Notes: a model not told the origin generated them from the sequence alone. Shown: positions 40,989-50,461, counted from the first letter of the stretch. The stretch is 62,582 nt of DNA from Paeniroseomonas aquatica (GCF_030409335.1 NZ_JAUFPN010000069.1:40261-102842), one strand, 5' to 3'. Numbers and translations: made by a program.

Positions 40989-41065
40989 TGGTCGGACCGG
41001 CGGGATTCGAACCCACGACCCCTTGTCCCCCAGACAAGTGCGCTACCAGGCTGCGCTACGATCCG
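40989..41065 (-). tRNA. tRNA-Pro (anticodon GGG)
   Basis: 77 nt. Read on the minus strand the acceptor arm CGGATCG pairs with CGGTCCG, followed by A and an encoded CCA. The D arm contains GCGCAGCCTGGTAGCGC, and the anticodon stem CTTGT/ACAAG encloses the loop CTGGGGG, giving anticodon GGG. The T arm has GGTTCGAATCC. It decodes CCC, a frequent proline codon in this GC-rich sequence. It stands in the gap between nrdR and the merR-type gene. Confidence 0.96.
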
Positions 41066-41206
41066 TCGCCGCGCGGGATAGCACCCTGGGGGCCCGCCGC
41101 CTAGCCCCTGCGGCCCATTGTTGCCTGGTCGCGTGCCGAGGCCGGCCGGGGCACCGCGGTGGATGGAGTCGGCGCCGCCGGGGCGGCGTTCCCGGGTCGC
41201 GCCGGC

Positions 41207-41590
41207 CTACCGGCTGGCCAGGGCGTGCATCTCCGCCGCGAGGTCCTCGAGATCCTCGAGGATGGCGCGCAGGCTGTCGGGGCCGCCCTCGGGCGGCTCC
41301 GGGGCGGGCATCTCGGCCTCGCCCAGCCCGCCGTCGCGCAGCAGCCTCTGCACCCCCTTGATGGTGTAGCCCTGGGTGTACAGCAGGTCGGAGATGCGGC
41401 GGAGCAGGCCGATGTCCTCGGGCCGGTAGTAGCGCCGGCCGCCGCCGCGCTTCAGCGGCTTGAGCTGGGGGAATTTCGTCTCCCAGAAGCGCAGCACGTG
41501 CTGCGGGATGTGCAGGTCGTCGGCCACCTCGCTGATGGTGCGGAAGGCGGTGGCAGCCTTGCGGAGGCGGGCGGGCGGAGACTCGCTCAT
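41207..41590 (-). CDS. MerR-family transcriptional regulator
   Basis: 127 residues. The MerR winged helix begins [25 protein letters not shown], then [20 protein letters not shown], and the dimerisation helix follows. The Cys residues of metal-sensing members are absent. The gene overlaps ihfA by 4 bases (ATGA), a pairing widely conserved in alphaproteobacteria, with unknown effector. It is the last gene of the fabH/ihfA-side block. Confidence 0.9.
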   Translation of the reverse strand: MSESPPARLRKAATAFRTISEVADDLHIPQHVLRFWETKFPQLKPLKRGGGRRYYRPEDIGLLRRISDLLYTQGYTIKGVQRLLRDGGLGEAEMPAPEPPEGGPDSLRAILEDLEDLAAEMHALASR

Positions 41591-41901
41591 GCAGCGTGAT
41601 CCCCATCGGGCATGGATTGCCCGTTGATGCGGGCCTTGAGGACCTGGGACGGGCGGAAGGACAGGACCTTGCGGGGCAGGATCGGCACCTCCACCCCGGT
41701 CTTCGGGTTGCGCCCGACGCGCTGGCCCTTCTGCCGGACCATGAAGGTCCCGAAGGCGGAAATCTTCACCGCCTCGCCCGCCTGCAGGGCCGCGGCGACC
41801 CGTTCAAGCACCGATTCGAGCAGCGCGGCGGATTCATTCCGGGACAAGCCGACTTCCGTGTAGATCGCCTCAGCCAGGTTCGCGCGCGTGAGCGTGTTCA
41901 T
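41587..41901 (-). CDS. ihfA: Integration host factor subunit alpha
   Basis: 104 residues. DNA-bending HU/IHF family; as heterodimer with IhfB it shapes promoters, including sigma-54 promoters such as those used by NtrC. The signature [21 protein letters not shown] and the beta-arm [24 protein letters not shown] are clear. IhfA rather than HU is chosen on the arm sequence and the conserved merR partner. It starts 115 bases downstream of fabH on the same strand. Confidence 0.95.
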   Translation of the reverse strand: MNTLTRANLAEAIYTEVGLSRNESAALLESVLERVAAALQAGEAVKISAFGTFMVRQKGQRVGRNPKTGVEVPILPRKVLSFRPSQVLKARINGQSMPDGDHAA

Positions 41902-42016
41902 ACGGCAGCTGGTTCCTGCAAGCCATTCTGCTTGTTAGGAAACCCATATTGACCACAGGCGTCAACCGCGGCGAGGCGAAACTGCCACAGCGTTGCTCTT
42001 AAGTCGCACTCCCCGC

Positions 42017-43000
42017 TCAGAAGCGGACCAGGGCGGCACCCCAGGTCAGGCCGCCGCCGATCGCCTCGAGCGCCACGAGGTCGCCCCGCTCGATCATGCC
42101 GCGACCGGCGGCATCCGCCAGGGCGAGCGGGATGGAGGCGGCCGAGGTATTGGCATGCTGGCCGACCGTCACCACCACGCGCTCGCGCGGCAGGTTCAGC
42201 TTCCGGCCCATGGCCTCGATGATGCGCAGGTTCGCCTGGTGCGGCACCAGCCAGCGGATGTCGCCATGGCCGAGGCCATTGGCCGCCAGCGCCTCGTCGA
42301 CCACCGCCGCCAGCTTGGAGACGGCGTGGCGGAAGACCTCCTTGCCGGCCATCCGCAGCAGGCCGGTGCCGCCGGTGGAGCCGGCGCCGCCGTCGACCAG
42401 CAGGATGTCGCCGTGCCGGCCATCGGAATGGAGATGGGTGGAGAGGATGCCGCGGTCGGTGGATTTGCCCTCGCCCTCGCCGGCGGTCACCACCACGGCG
42501 CCGGCGCCGTCGCCGAACAGCACGCAGGTGCCGCGGTCGGTCCAGTCGAGGATGCGGGAGAAGACCTCGGTGCCGATCACCAGGGCGCAGCGGGCCTGGC
42601 CGGTGCGGATCATCGCGTCGGCGACGCTGAGGGCATAGACGAAGCCGGTGCAGGCGGCGGCGATGTCGAAGGCGAAGCCCCGGGTGATGCCGAGCTGCTG
42701 CTGGATGCGGACGGCGGTGGCCGGGAAGGCGCTGTCCGGCGTCGCGGTCGCGACGATGATGGCATCGACCGCCGAAACCTCGATTCCGGCGCGCTCCAGC
42801 GCCTGGCGGGCGGCGGCGCTGCCCATGGCGGAGGCGGTCTCGCCGGGTGCGGCGATATGGCGCTGGCGGATGCCGGTGCGCTCGACGATCCATTCGTCGG
42901 AGGTCTCGATGCCGAATTCGGCGGCCAGCGCCGCATTCGGCACGCAGCGTTCCGGCAGGTAGCCGCCGCATCCGGCGATCAGGCTTCGCATCATCGCCAT
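42017..43000 (-). CDS. fabH: 3-oxoacyl-ACP synthase III
   Basis: 327 residues. Condenses acetyl-CoA with malonyl-ACP to start fatty acid elongation. Catalytic triad visible: Cys in DIAAACTGFVYAL, His in WLVPHQANLRI, Asn in GQHANTSAASIP. It follows plsX by 10 bases, the order seen in most proteobacteria. The next gene downstream, ihfA, is separated by about 115 bases and may have its own promoter. Confidence 0.98.
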   Translation of the reverse strand: MAMMRSLIAGCGGYLPERCVPNAALAAEFGIETSDEWIVERTGIRQRHIAAPGETASAMGSAAARQALERAGIEVSAVDAIIVATATPDSAFPATAVRIQQQLGITRGFAFDIAAACTGFVYALSVADAMIRTGQARCALVIGTEVFSRILDWTDRGTCVLFGDGAGAVVVTAGEGEGKSTDRGILSTHLHSDGRHGDILLVDGGAGSTGGTGLLRMAGKEVFRHAVSKLAAVVDEALAANGLGHGDIRWLVPHQANLRIIEAMGRKLNLPRERVVVTVGQHANTSAASIPLALADAAGRGMIERGDLVALEAIGGGLTWGAALVRF

Positions 43001-43010
43001 CGGTCGTGCC

Positions 43011-44066
43011 TCAGGGGGGCGCCGGTGCGGTGACCGGCTTGGAGAGCAGGGCCAGGCCCTCGCGGATACGGTCGTTGAAGCGGTGCGTCACCATGTCCAT
43101 GGCGACATCGACCGCATGGGCGAAGCCGGTGGCATCGGTGCCGCCGTGGCTCTTCACCACCACGCCGTTGAGGCCGAGCAGGATGGCGCCGTTGTAGCGG
43201 CGGGGGTCCATCCATTCGCGCAGCCGGTCGAGCGCCGGGCGGGCCAGCAGGTAGCCCATCCGGGCCGGCACGCTGCTGGTGAAGACCTGCCGCAGTAGGT
43301 CGCGCATCAGCTTCAGGGCACCTTCGCCGGTCTTGAGCGCGACATTGCCGGTGAAGCCGTCTGTCACCACGACGTCCACGGTGCCGGCGGCGATGTCATG
43401 GCCCTCGATGAAGCCGTGGAAATTGGCGCCGATATGGCTCTCGCGCAGGACCTCGGCGGCGGCGCGCACCCGGTCGTCGCCCTTCAGCTCCTCGGAGCCG
43501 ACGTTCAGCAGGCCGAAGGTCGGGGCGCTGAGGCCGAGCACGGCGCGGGCGAAGCTGTCGCCCATGACGGCGAATTCGACGAGGTTGCGGGCATCGCACT
43601 GGATGTTGGCGCCGAGGTCGAGCATGACGACGTCGCCGCGCGCCGAGGGGGCGATGGCGGCGAGCGCCGGCCGGTCGATCTCGGGCAGGGTCTTCACCAC
43701 GATCTTGGCCAGCGCCATGAGCGCCCCGGTGTTGCCGGCCGAGACCACGCCCGAAGCCTCCCCGTTGGCGACCGCGTCGATGGCGATCCGCATCGAGCTC
43801 TGCCGTCCCTGGCGCAGCGCCGCGGTCGGCTTCATCTCCGCCGAGATGACGTCCTTGGCATGGCGCAGCATGCAGGCCTTGGCGGCACGCGGGCGCCTGG
43901 CCAGCATGGAGCCGACCCGCGCCTCGTCGCCCACCAGCAGGAAACGCGCCTGCGGATGGCGTTCGGCCGCCAGTTCCATCCCGTCGAGGACGATGTGCGG
44001 GGCATTGTCCCCGCCCATGGCGTCGATCGCCAGGGCGAAGGCGGGCGCCGCCAGGTTCTGCGACAC
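43011..44066 (-). CDS. plsX: Phosphate acyltransferase PlsX
   Basis: 351 residues. Makes acyl-phosphate from acyl-ACP for phospholipid synthesis. Conserved: AIDAMGGDNAP at the start, VSAGNTGALMA, LDLGANIQCDARNLVEFAVMG, VVTDGFTGNVALKT, and a late LNGVVVKSHGG. It sits between rpmF (35 bases upstream) and fabH (10 bases downstream). Confidence 0.98.
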   Translation of the reverse strand: MSQNLAAPAFALAIDAMGGDNAPHIVLDGMELAAERHPQARFLLVGDEARVGSMLARRPRAAKACMLRHAKDVISAEMKPTAALRQGRQSSMRIAIDAVANGEASGVVSAGNTGALMALAKIVVKTLPEIDRPALAAIAPSARGDVVMLDLGANIQCDARNLVEFAVMGDSFARAVLGLSAPTFGLLNVGSEELKGDDRVRAAAEVLRESHIGANFHGFIEGHDIAAGTVDVVVTDGFTGNVALKTGEGALKLMRDLLRQVFTSSVPARMGYLLARPALDRLREWMDPRRYNGAILLGLNGVVVKSHGGTDATGFAHAVDVAMDMVTHRFNDRIREGLALLSKPVTAPAPP

Positions 44067-44101
44067 GATCTGCGGTGCTCCGCCTGGATGCCGACTTTGG
44101 C

Positions 44102-44305
44102 TCAGTTGCGGATGGCGGCCTTCAGCGCGTCGCCGGCCGGCACGACCTCACGGCCGTCGTAGTGCCCGCAGGCCGAGCAGACGTGGTGGGGGCGCTTCAG
44201 CTCGCCGCAATTGGAGCATTCCGCATGGGCCATCTTGGTCAGGGCCTGATGGCTGCGACGCATGCCTGCGCGGGAGGGCGAAACTTTTTTCTTCGGGACG
44301 GCCAT
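44102..44305 (-). CDS. rpmF: 50S ribosomal protein L32
   Basis: 67 residues. [19 protein letters not shown] is the typical N-terminus. The zinc ribbon is complete (ECSNCGE and [10 protein letters not shown]), so it is the zinc-binding form of L32 rather than the zinc-free paralogue. AGAAAGG precedes the ATG. It lies between DUF177 and plsX, as in many bacteria. Confidence 0.98.
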   Translation of the reverse strand: MAVPKKKVSPSRAGMRRSHQALTKMAHAECSNCGELKRPHHVCSACGHYDGREVVPAGDALKAAIRN

Positions 44306-44415
44306 GGCGCCGAGCCTTTCTTACAACACACGAGGCGGTTCAACGGGAGGGCGGGGCTGTAGCACCACCCCCCCCCAGGCGCAAGGCGGCCTTGCGGGCG
44401 CGCCGGGGAATTCCC

Positions 44416-44922
44416 TCAGCCCTTGCGGCGCAGCGCGGCGAGCGCCGCGAAGCCGCCGGTGACGGCGCCGCCCGCCTCGGCCGGCAGCTCCGCCGCCGGG
44501 GCGCGGGGGTAGGGGTCGAGCGCCAGGGCCAGCAGCTCCGCCAGCGCCTCGCCCAGGTCGGCGATGCCGTCCGGGCTCTCGATCTCGTCGATGTCGTCGG
44601 GCCCATCCTGCGGCTCGCGCCCGGGGGGCAGCAGGCGGAAGGCGATCTCCTCGTCCACGGCCTGCCCGACCGGATCGAGGCTGACCACGCAGGCCTGGGT
44701 CAGCCGGGCGACCAGGCGGCCCTCGACCCGGACGCTGCCGCCCTCCTCCGGCAGCAATTGCAGGGAGGCGGTCAGGCTGGCGAGGTCGAGGATGCCGAGT
44801 CGCCCGGCCAGGGCGGCGCATTCCTCAGGCGTCGCCTCCAGCGCGAGGCGCCGGCCGGCCTGGCCGACGGTGCCCAGCGGCACCGGGCGGTGGAATTCGG
44901 GAAGGGTCAGTTCAGGCGGCAT
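44416..44922 (-). CDS. DUF177 / YceD family protein
   Basis: 168 residues. YceD-like proteins are encoded before rpmF in most bacteria and are linked to 23S rRNA accumulation in some. The conserved Cys after the arm, ARLTQACVVSLDPVGQ, is present. An acidic stretch follows (GPDDIDEIE), then DLGEALAELLALALDPYPRAP. It overlaps the Cbp3-like gene by 11 bases and precedes rpmF by about 110, a gap that holds a run of eight or more C. Confidence 0.88.
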   Translation of the reverse strand: MPPELTLPEFHRPVPLGTVGQAGRRLALEATPEECAALAGRLGILDLASLTASLQLLPEEGGSVRVEGRLVARLTQACVVSLDPVGQAVDEEIAFRLLPPGREPQDGPDDIDEIESPDGIADLGEALAELLALALDPYPRAPAAELPAEAGGAVTGGFAALAALRRKG

Positions 44923-45487
44923 GGCTGGCGTCCGGGGCGGCAGGGGTGGCGGGAAACGGCGCCTCGCCCCGCAGCAGCGCGGCGAAGCGCAGGGCGGCCA
45001 GGGCTTCCGCCGCGGCCACGACATGCCGGGCCAAGGCCTGTGCGGCGGCGGGGGAGGCGGCGGCGGCGGCTTCGGCCCGCCAGACGTTGCGGTCCAGCGC
45101 CGTGGCCAGCGCGGCCTGGTCCCCGGCGTCGAGCGCGGTCTCGTAGGCGAGGCAGCGGCCGTGGAAGGCCTCCCACATCCGCCGCACCCGCTTGCCGACG
45201 GCCAGGTCGCTGACCCCCATCTCCCGGAGGTTGATGTCCATGTCGGCGAACATGGCATCGAAGACCGCCTGGGCGACCGCCGCGCCCCGCGGGTCGGGGT
45301 CCTGGCGCAGCCGGCGGATGAGCAGGGCGACATGCAGCCCGACCAGGTCGAAGCGGCCATCCAGCGTGTCCGGCACCGCCAGGGGGCCGAAGAACCAGGG
45401 GTCGCGCGCCGCGGCGACGGCCTTGCCGTAGAGTTCGAAGCCGGTACGCTCATGCGGCTTGCGGCGGAACAGGGCGAGCAGGCCCAT
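44912..45487 (-). CDS. Ubiquinol-cytochrome c chaperone (Cbp3/UQCC1-like)
   Basis: 191 residues. Alphaproteobacterial relatives of mitochondrial Cbp3, which assists cytochrome b assembly into the bc1 complex. Typical features: ELYGKAVAAARDPWFF near the start, GRFDLVGLHVALLIRRL, then MFADMDINLREMGVSDLAVGKRVRRM. The last 50 residues are low-complexity Ala-rich. The ATG at 45487 is the first that fits the family. It diverges from bamE with 243 bases between starts, and overlaps DUF177 by 11. Confidence 0.88.
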   Translation of the reverse strand: MGLLALFRRKPHERTGFELYGKAVAAARDPWFFGPLAVPDTLDGRFDLVGLHVALLIRRLRQDPDPRGAAVAQAVFDAMFADMDINLREMGVSDLAVGKRVRRMWEAFHGRCLAYETALDAGDQAALATALDRNVWRAEAAAAASPAAAQALARHVVAAAEALAALRFAALLRGEAPFPATPAAPDASHAA

Positions 45488-45730
45488 GGTCGGGGTGTCC
45501 TTAGAAGCTGTGTCGGCGGCGCCGACCGGCAGCCCGGTCAGGGCCGCCGGAAGGCAGGGCATCCCGCGGCGCGGTTGACCGTGCCGTGGCATGATGGCAT
45601 TCGCGCCGGTGATGTGCGCCCGTTCCGCACCCAGGGGCCACGGGCCCCGGGCGCGGGAGGATCGCCGACGCTCCACCAGGCTCCGCCGGCGGCACCATGC
45701 CGGGGCGGTATTCACGATGGGACCAGAGAC

Positions 45731-46267
45731 ATGGATCGCCCTTGCCGTCCGGTCAACGAGTCCAGCGCATGGCGCCCGGCGGATCGCCGGCTTGGCCTGG
45801 CCCTGGCCGGCGGGCTGCTGCTGCTGGCCGGCTGCAGCGTCTTCGACGCCCCGGTCATCCAGCGCGGCAACCGCCTGACCGAGGACCAGCTGAAGGAAAT
45901 CACCCCGGGGGTGCAGACCCGGACGGATGTCCAGGCCCTGTTGGGCTCGCCGACCCAGTCCAGCACCTTCGGCGACCCGGTCTGGTACTACATCAGCAGC
46001 CGCACCCGCACCCGCCCGGGCCGGGAATTGTCGGTGACCGACCAGCAGACGGTCGTGGTGGAATTCGACCCGCGCGGCGTGGTGACCCGGGTCCGCACGC
46101 TGGGCGATGAGGATGGCAGGCCGGTCGCCGTCGTGGCGCGGGAGACGCCGACCCCGGGCAACGACCGGACCCTGCTGCAGGCCCTGTTCGGCAACGTCGG
46201 CCGGATCGGGCCCGGCGCCTCGATCCCGACCAGCCCGGGGGCGCCCGGGGCCGGCACCGGCCGCTGA
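45731..46267 (+). CDS. bamE: Outer membrane assembly lipoprotein BamE
   Basis: 178 residues. The lipoprotein signal ends LLLLAGC, giving a lipidated Cys. SmpA/OmlA domain: LTEDQLKEITPGVQTRTDVQALLGSPTQ and GDPVWYYISSR. It is part of the BAM complex that folds outer membrane proteins. The C-terminal extension (about residues 140-178) is Gly/Pro-rich and probably disordered. Divergent from the Cbp3-like gene, as in related genomes. Confidence 0.92.
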   Translation: MDRPCRPVNESSAWRPADRRLGLALAGGLLLLAGCSVFDAPVIQRGNRLTEDQLKEITPGVQTRTDVQALLGSPTQSSTFGDPVWYYISSRTRTRPGRELSVTDQQTVVVEFDPRGVVTRVRTLGDEDGRPVAVVARETPTPGNDRTLLQALFGNVGRIGPGASIPTSPGAPGAGTGR

Positions 46268-46347
46268 CCGCAGGCGGGGGCCGCCTGGTAACGGAAACTT
46301 AGCGCTTATCCTCTTTTTTGCGGCCCGCCTGACCAAGGGACGGACCG

Positions 46348-49308
46348 ATGAGCGCCGCTGCGATCACCTCCCCCGCCGCGGGCAGCGGCGCCGGGGCCGC
46401 CGCCATGACCCTGCGCCGCGCCGGCGAGGACCCGGGCCGCCCGGATGGCCGCCCGCGGGGCCGCCCGCCGGGCCGCCCGCGGGGACGGCAGAGCCCGGCG
46501 GCGCAGGCCCTCCCCGGGCCGAGGCGACCCGGCGCCCCGCCCCGGAGGGGCCGGCCCGGGCGGCTGCTGCTGATCTGCGGGATCGTGCTGGGCCTTGCCG
46601 CCGCGGCGGCCACCGGCCTGCTGCTCGCCCACCTCCGGGCCCGAACGCTGCAGGACAGCAGCCGCCACCTCAGCGCCACGGCCCTGATCCTGGCGGGTCA
46701 TGCCGAGCGCTCCTTCGAGGCGGTCGAGCAGCTGCAGACCTCCCTGCACGAGAGCCTGCGGTCGCAGGGCCTCGGCACGCCGGACGACTTCCGCCGGCTG
46801 ATGGCGGGCGAGGCGACCCACCACCGGCTGCGGAACCGGGCCCACGGCCTGCCGCAGCTCGATGCCGTCACCGCCATCGATGCCGACGGCCAGCTCGTGA
46901 ACTTCTCCCGCTACTGGCCGATCCCGCCGGTCAACGTCGCCGACCGGGACTACTTCCAGGCGCTGAAGGCGGATCCCGGCCGGCTCAGCTACATCAGCGC
47001 GCCGGTCCCGAACCGCGGCACCGGGACCTGGACCATCTACCTCGCCCGCCGGGTCAGCGCGGCCGATGGCGAATTCCTCGGCCTCCTTCTCGGCGCCGTC
47101 GAGCTCGCCTACTTCGAGCGCCTCTACGCCTCGGTGCTGCCCGATCCGACGGCCTCCATCGCGCTGCTCCGGCAGGACGGCACCCTGCTGGCACGACAGC
47201 CGCACCTCGATGCCAGCATCGGGCGCTCCTTCGCCCAGGCCGGGGTCTTCCGCCAGCTCGAGGCGAGCGGGGCGCGGCATGCGCTGGTGCGGCAGGTCAG
47301 CCAGGCCGACGGGCAGGATCGGCTGATCGCGGCGCACCGGCTCTCCCGCTACCCCCTGGTGGTCACCGTCACCGCCGCCACCGAGGCGGTGCTGGCGGAA
47401 TGGCGCAACCTGGCCCGCTACCTCGTCGGCGCCGCCCTGCTGTTCGAGCTGGTGGTGGCGGCGATCGGCCTGCTGATGCTGCGCCAGTTCCGCAGCCAGC
47501 GGCAGCTGGCCGAGGCCGAGGCGGCGATGCGCGAGGCGCGGGCGGCCCGCGGCCAGGCGGAGACCGCGCTCGCCCTGTCGGAGGAGCGGATGCGGGCCGC
47601 CGCCGAGGCGCGGCTGCAGCACCTGCGCTTCGGCGCGGCCCTGGCCAATATGTCGCAGGCGCTCTGCATGTTCGACGCGGCGGACCGGCTGGTGGTGGCC
47701 AATGCCCGCCTGGCCGGGATGTTTGCGCTGCCGGCCGCCGCGCTGGAGCCGGGCCGCAGCCTCGCCGGCCTGCTGGCCCTGGCACGGCGCGACGCCGGCC
47801 TGGCCCGCGGCGATGCGGCCGGGCTCGCCCGCCTCATCCGGCGGCTGAAAGCGCGGCGGCAGCCGGCGGCCGAGATCCGGGAGATGGCCGATGGCCGGTC
47901 CTTCGCCCTCAGCTTCCGGCCGCTCGACGACGACAACGGCTGGCTGGTGACGGCCGAGGACATCACCGAGCGGCAGCAGGCCGAGGCGAAGATCGCCCAC
48001 ATGGCGCATCACGACGCGCTGACCGGCCTGCCGAACCGCCTGCTGTTCCAGAAGCGCCTGGGCCAGGCCATCGCCCGCAGCCGGCGGGGCGAGGCCTGCG
48101 CCGTGCTGTGCCTCGACCTCGACCATTTCAAGGCGGTGAACGACACGCTGGGGCATCCGGTCGGCGATGCGCTGCTGCGGGCGGTGACCCGGCGCCTCCG
48201 GGCGCTGGTGCGGGAGACGGATACGGTGGCACGGCTCGGCGGTGATGAATTCGCCGTAGTGCAGACCTGCCTCGAGGCGCCGCAGGACCCGGCCGCCCTG
48301 GCCACCCGGCTGATCGCGGCGCTGGCCGAGCCCTTCGACCTCGAGGGGCATCAGGTGGTCATCGGCAGCAGCGTCGGCATCGCCCTGGTCCCGGGCGACG
48401 GCTGCGACCCCGCCCAGATCCTGAAGCGCGCCGACCTGGCGCTGTATCGCGCCAAGGCGGACGGGCGCGGCCGCCATCGCTGCTTCGAGCCCGGCATGGA
48501 TGCGCTCATGCAGGCGCGGCGGGCGCTGGAGATGGACCTGCGCCAGGCGCTCCTTCGCGGCGAGTTCGACCTGCACTACCAGCCGATGGTGACCCTGCGA
48601 TCCCGCCGGATCTGCGGCTTCGAGGCACTGCTGCGCTGGAACCACCCGACCCGCGGGGTGGTGCCGCCGGCGGAGTTCGTCGCCCTGGCCGAGACCACCG
48701 GGCTGATCGTGCCGATCGGCGCATGGGCGCTGCGGCGGGCCTGCGCCGATGCGATGGCCTGGGACGCCGGGATCAAGGTGGCGGTCAACCTCTCGCCGGT
48801 GCAGTTCGGCAACCGCAGGCTGGTGCAGGAGGTGGCGCATGCGCTGCAGCATTCCGGCCTGCCGCCGCACCGCCTGGAGCTGGAGATCACCGAGACGGTG
48901 ATGATGGAGGATACCGAGGGCACGCTGGAGACGCTGCATGCGTTGCGCGGCCTCGGCGTCGGCATCGCCATGGACGACTTCGGCACGGGCTATTCCTCGC
49001 TCGGCTACCTCCGGCGCTTTCCCTTCGACAATGTCAAGATCGACCGCTCCTTCATCGAGGGCCTGGGCCAGGGGGGCGACTGCGATGTCATCATCCGCGC
49101 GGTGACGGAGCTCTGCCGCCAGCTCGGCATGGCGACGACGGCGGAAGGGGTGGAGACGGAAGGCCAGCTCGCCCTGCTGCGGGACGGCCTCTGCACCGAG
49201 GCGCAGGGCCACCTGTTCAGCCGGCCGGTGCCGGCCGGCGCGGTGCCGGCGATCTGCCATGCGCTGCAGGCGGCGGAACAGCCCGGCATGGTCCAGGCGG
49301 CGGGCTGA
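46348..49308 (+). CDS. Membrane PDC-PAS-GGDEF-EAL protein with an AT-hook-like tail
   Basis: 986 residues. The Arg/Gly/Pro-rich N-terminal 70 residues contain GRPRGRPPGRPRGR (34-47). Membrane helix at about 72-95, a periplasmic PDC-type sensor region (about 96-345), a second helix (about 355-378), a coiled coil, then PAS (about 430-545). GGDEF is intact at 631-635 with the inhibitory RxxD site (RETD, 622-625). The EAL domain has EAL at 759-761 and DDFGTG at 876-881. Both diguanylate cyclase and phosphodiesterase activities are therefore possible. The gene stands alone. Confidence 0.92.
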   Translation: MSAAAITSPAAGSGAGAAAMTLRRAGEDPGRPDGRPRGRPPGRPRGRQSPAAQALPGPRRPGAPPRRGRPGRLLLICGIVLGLAAAAATGLLLAHLRARTLQDSSRHLSATALILAGHAERSFEAVEQLQTSLHESLRSQGLGTPDDFRRLMAGEATHHRLRNRAHGLPQLDAVTAIDADGQLVNFSRYWPIPPVNVADRDYFQALKADPGRLSYISAPVPNRGTGTWTIYLARRVSAADGEFLGLLLGAVELAYFERLYASVLPDPTASIALLRQDGTLLARQPHLDASIGRSFAQAGVFRQLEASGARHALVRQVSQADGQDRLIAAHRLSRYPLVVTVTAATEAVLAEWRNLARYLVGAALLFELVVAAIGLLMLRQFRSQRQLAEAEAAMREARAARGQAETALALSEERMRAAAEARLQHLRFGAALANMSQALCMFDAADRLVVANARLAGMFALPAAALEPGRSLAGLLALARRDAGLARGDAAGLARLIRRLKARRQPAAEIREMADGRSFALSFRPLDDDNGWLVTAEDITERQQAEAKIAHMAHHDALTGLPNRLLFQKRLGQAIARSRRGEACAVLCLDLDHFKAVNDTLGHPVGDALLRAVTRRLRALVRETDTVARLGGDEFAVVQTCLEAPQDPAALATRLIAALAEPFDLEGHQVVIGSSVGIALVPGDGCDPAQILKRADLALYRAKADGRGRHRCFEPGMDALMQARRALEMDLRQALLRGEFDLHYQPMVTLRSRRICGFEALLRWNHPTRGVVPPAEFVALAETTGLIVPIGAWALRRACADAMAWDAGIKVAVNLSPVQFGNRRLVQEVAHALQHSGLPPHRLELEITETVMMEDTEGTLETLHALRGLGVGIAMDDFGTGYSSLGYLRRFPFDNVKIDRSFIEGLGQGGDCDVIIRAVTELCRQLGMATTAEGVETEGQLALLRDGLCTEAQGHLFSRPVPAGAVPAICHALQAAEQPGMVQAAG

Positions 49309-49405
49309 GGCCCGGGGCGCGCCCGCCGGGCGGCGATCCGGCCTGCCGCCTTCTCAAGCCCGGCGTGCTGTCGCAAGCTGCCGCCGGAATCGAGGGGTCC
49401 TTGCC

Positions 49406-50461
49406 ATGACGAACCATCCACGCCGGCGCAGCATGCTCCTGGGCTCGGCAGGTCTTGCCCTGGCAGCCCCGGCCCTGGGCCAGCCGGCCCGGGCCAAGCC
49501 GGACCGCATCGTGGTGAATGCCTCGGGCGGGGCCATGGCCAATATCTTCCGCCGGACCTATTTCGCCGAATTCGAGAAGCTCCACGGCATCCGGGTGGTC
49601 GATACCTCCCCGGTCGACTTCGGCAAGCTCCGCGCCATGGTCGAGAGCGGCAATCCGGAATGGACGGTGACCGAGATCGGCGGCCAGGACGCGACCCGGG
49701 TGAAGCAGATGAACCTGGTGGAGCCGCTGGATGCCAGCATCATCGACCGCAGCGGCTACCCGGCGGCGGCGATCGACAGCCATGTCTATGTCTCCTCGGC
49801 CTATTCCACGGCGCTGGGGTTCCGGACGGATGTCTTCCCGAACGGCAGCCAGCCCAAGGGCTGGGCGCAGTTCTGGGACGTGAAGCGCTTCCCCGGGCCA
49901 CGCTCGCTGCGCAACCACCCGGTCGACAACCTGGAATTCGCGCTGCTGGCGGATGGGGTGCCGAAGGACAGGCTCTATCCGCTCGACATGGACCGCGCCT
50001 TCCGCAAGCTGGACGAGATCCGCCCGCATATCGTGGTCTGGTGGACCACGGGTGCGCAGCCGGCGCAGCTGCTGGTGGACAAGGAGGTGGTGCTGGCCAC
50101 CGGCTGGAACGGCCGCTTCTTCGAGCTGACAAAGTCGGGCGCCACCGTCGCCACCGAATTCGCCGAGGGCAGCCTGAAGAGCAGCGTCTTCGGCATCCCG
50201 CGCGGCACCCGCCAGGCCTATTGGGGCCAGCAGTTCATCCAGGTGATGACCAATCCGCGGCTGCAGGCGGTCTATGCGACCGAGCTCTCCTATGCCGGCT
50301 TCAACCCGGCGACGATGGATTTCGTGCCGGAGGAGGTGCGGCCGCTGCTGCCGGCGGCGCCGGGCAACCTCGAGAAGCAATTCTGGCTCGATGTCGCCTG
50401 GTGGACGGAGAACGGCGCGAAGGCGCAGGAGCGCTGGAATCGCTGGATGCTCCGGCGTTGA
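49406..50461 (+). CDS. ABC transporter solute-binding protein, polyamine type
   Basis: 351 residues. The N-terminus RRRSMLLGSAGLALAAPALG looks like a twin-arginine signal. Mature part of the PotD/spermidine-putrescine or iron(III)-type family: NASGGAMANIFRRTYFAEFEKLHGI, a central IGGQDATRVKQMNLV, and the late block NPATMDFVPEEV. Four consecutive genes (binding protein, ATPase, two permeases) complete the system. Polyamine is preferred over iron because a FAD amine oxidase follows; this is inference. Confidence 0.88.
   Translation: MTNHPRRRSMLLGSAGLALAAPALGQPARAKPDRIVVNASGGAMANIFRRTYFAEFEKLHGIRVVDTSPVDFGKLRAMVESGNPEWTVTEIGGQDATRVKQMNLVEPLDASIIDRSGYPAAAIDSHVYVSSAYSTALGFRTDVFPNGSQPKGWAQFWDVKRFPGPRSLRNHPVDNLEFALLADGVPKDRLYPLDMDRAFRKLDEIRPHIVVWWTTGAQPAQLLVDKEVVLATGWNGRFFELTKSGATVATEFAEGSLKSSVFGIPRGTRQAYWGQQFIQVMTNPRLQAVYATELSYAGFNPATMDFVPEEVRPLLPAAPGNLEKQFWLDVAWWTENGAKAQERWNRWMLRR

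Noticed and set aside
41902-42016. Promoter for ihfA on the minus strand (TTGACG seen in the gap)
   Set aside because: A good -35-like box is present, but no convincing -10 box lies at 16-18 bases; not listed as a feature.
44360-44410. Run of eight or more C between DUF177 and rpmF as a phase-variation tract
   Set aside because: It lies outside a coding region and without a neighbouring promoter box whose spacing it could alter; a homopolymer sequencing effect is equally possible.
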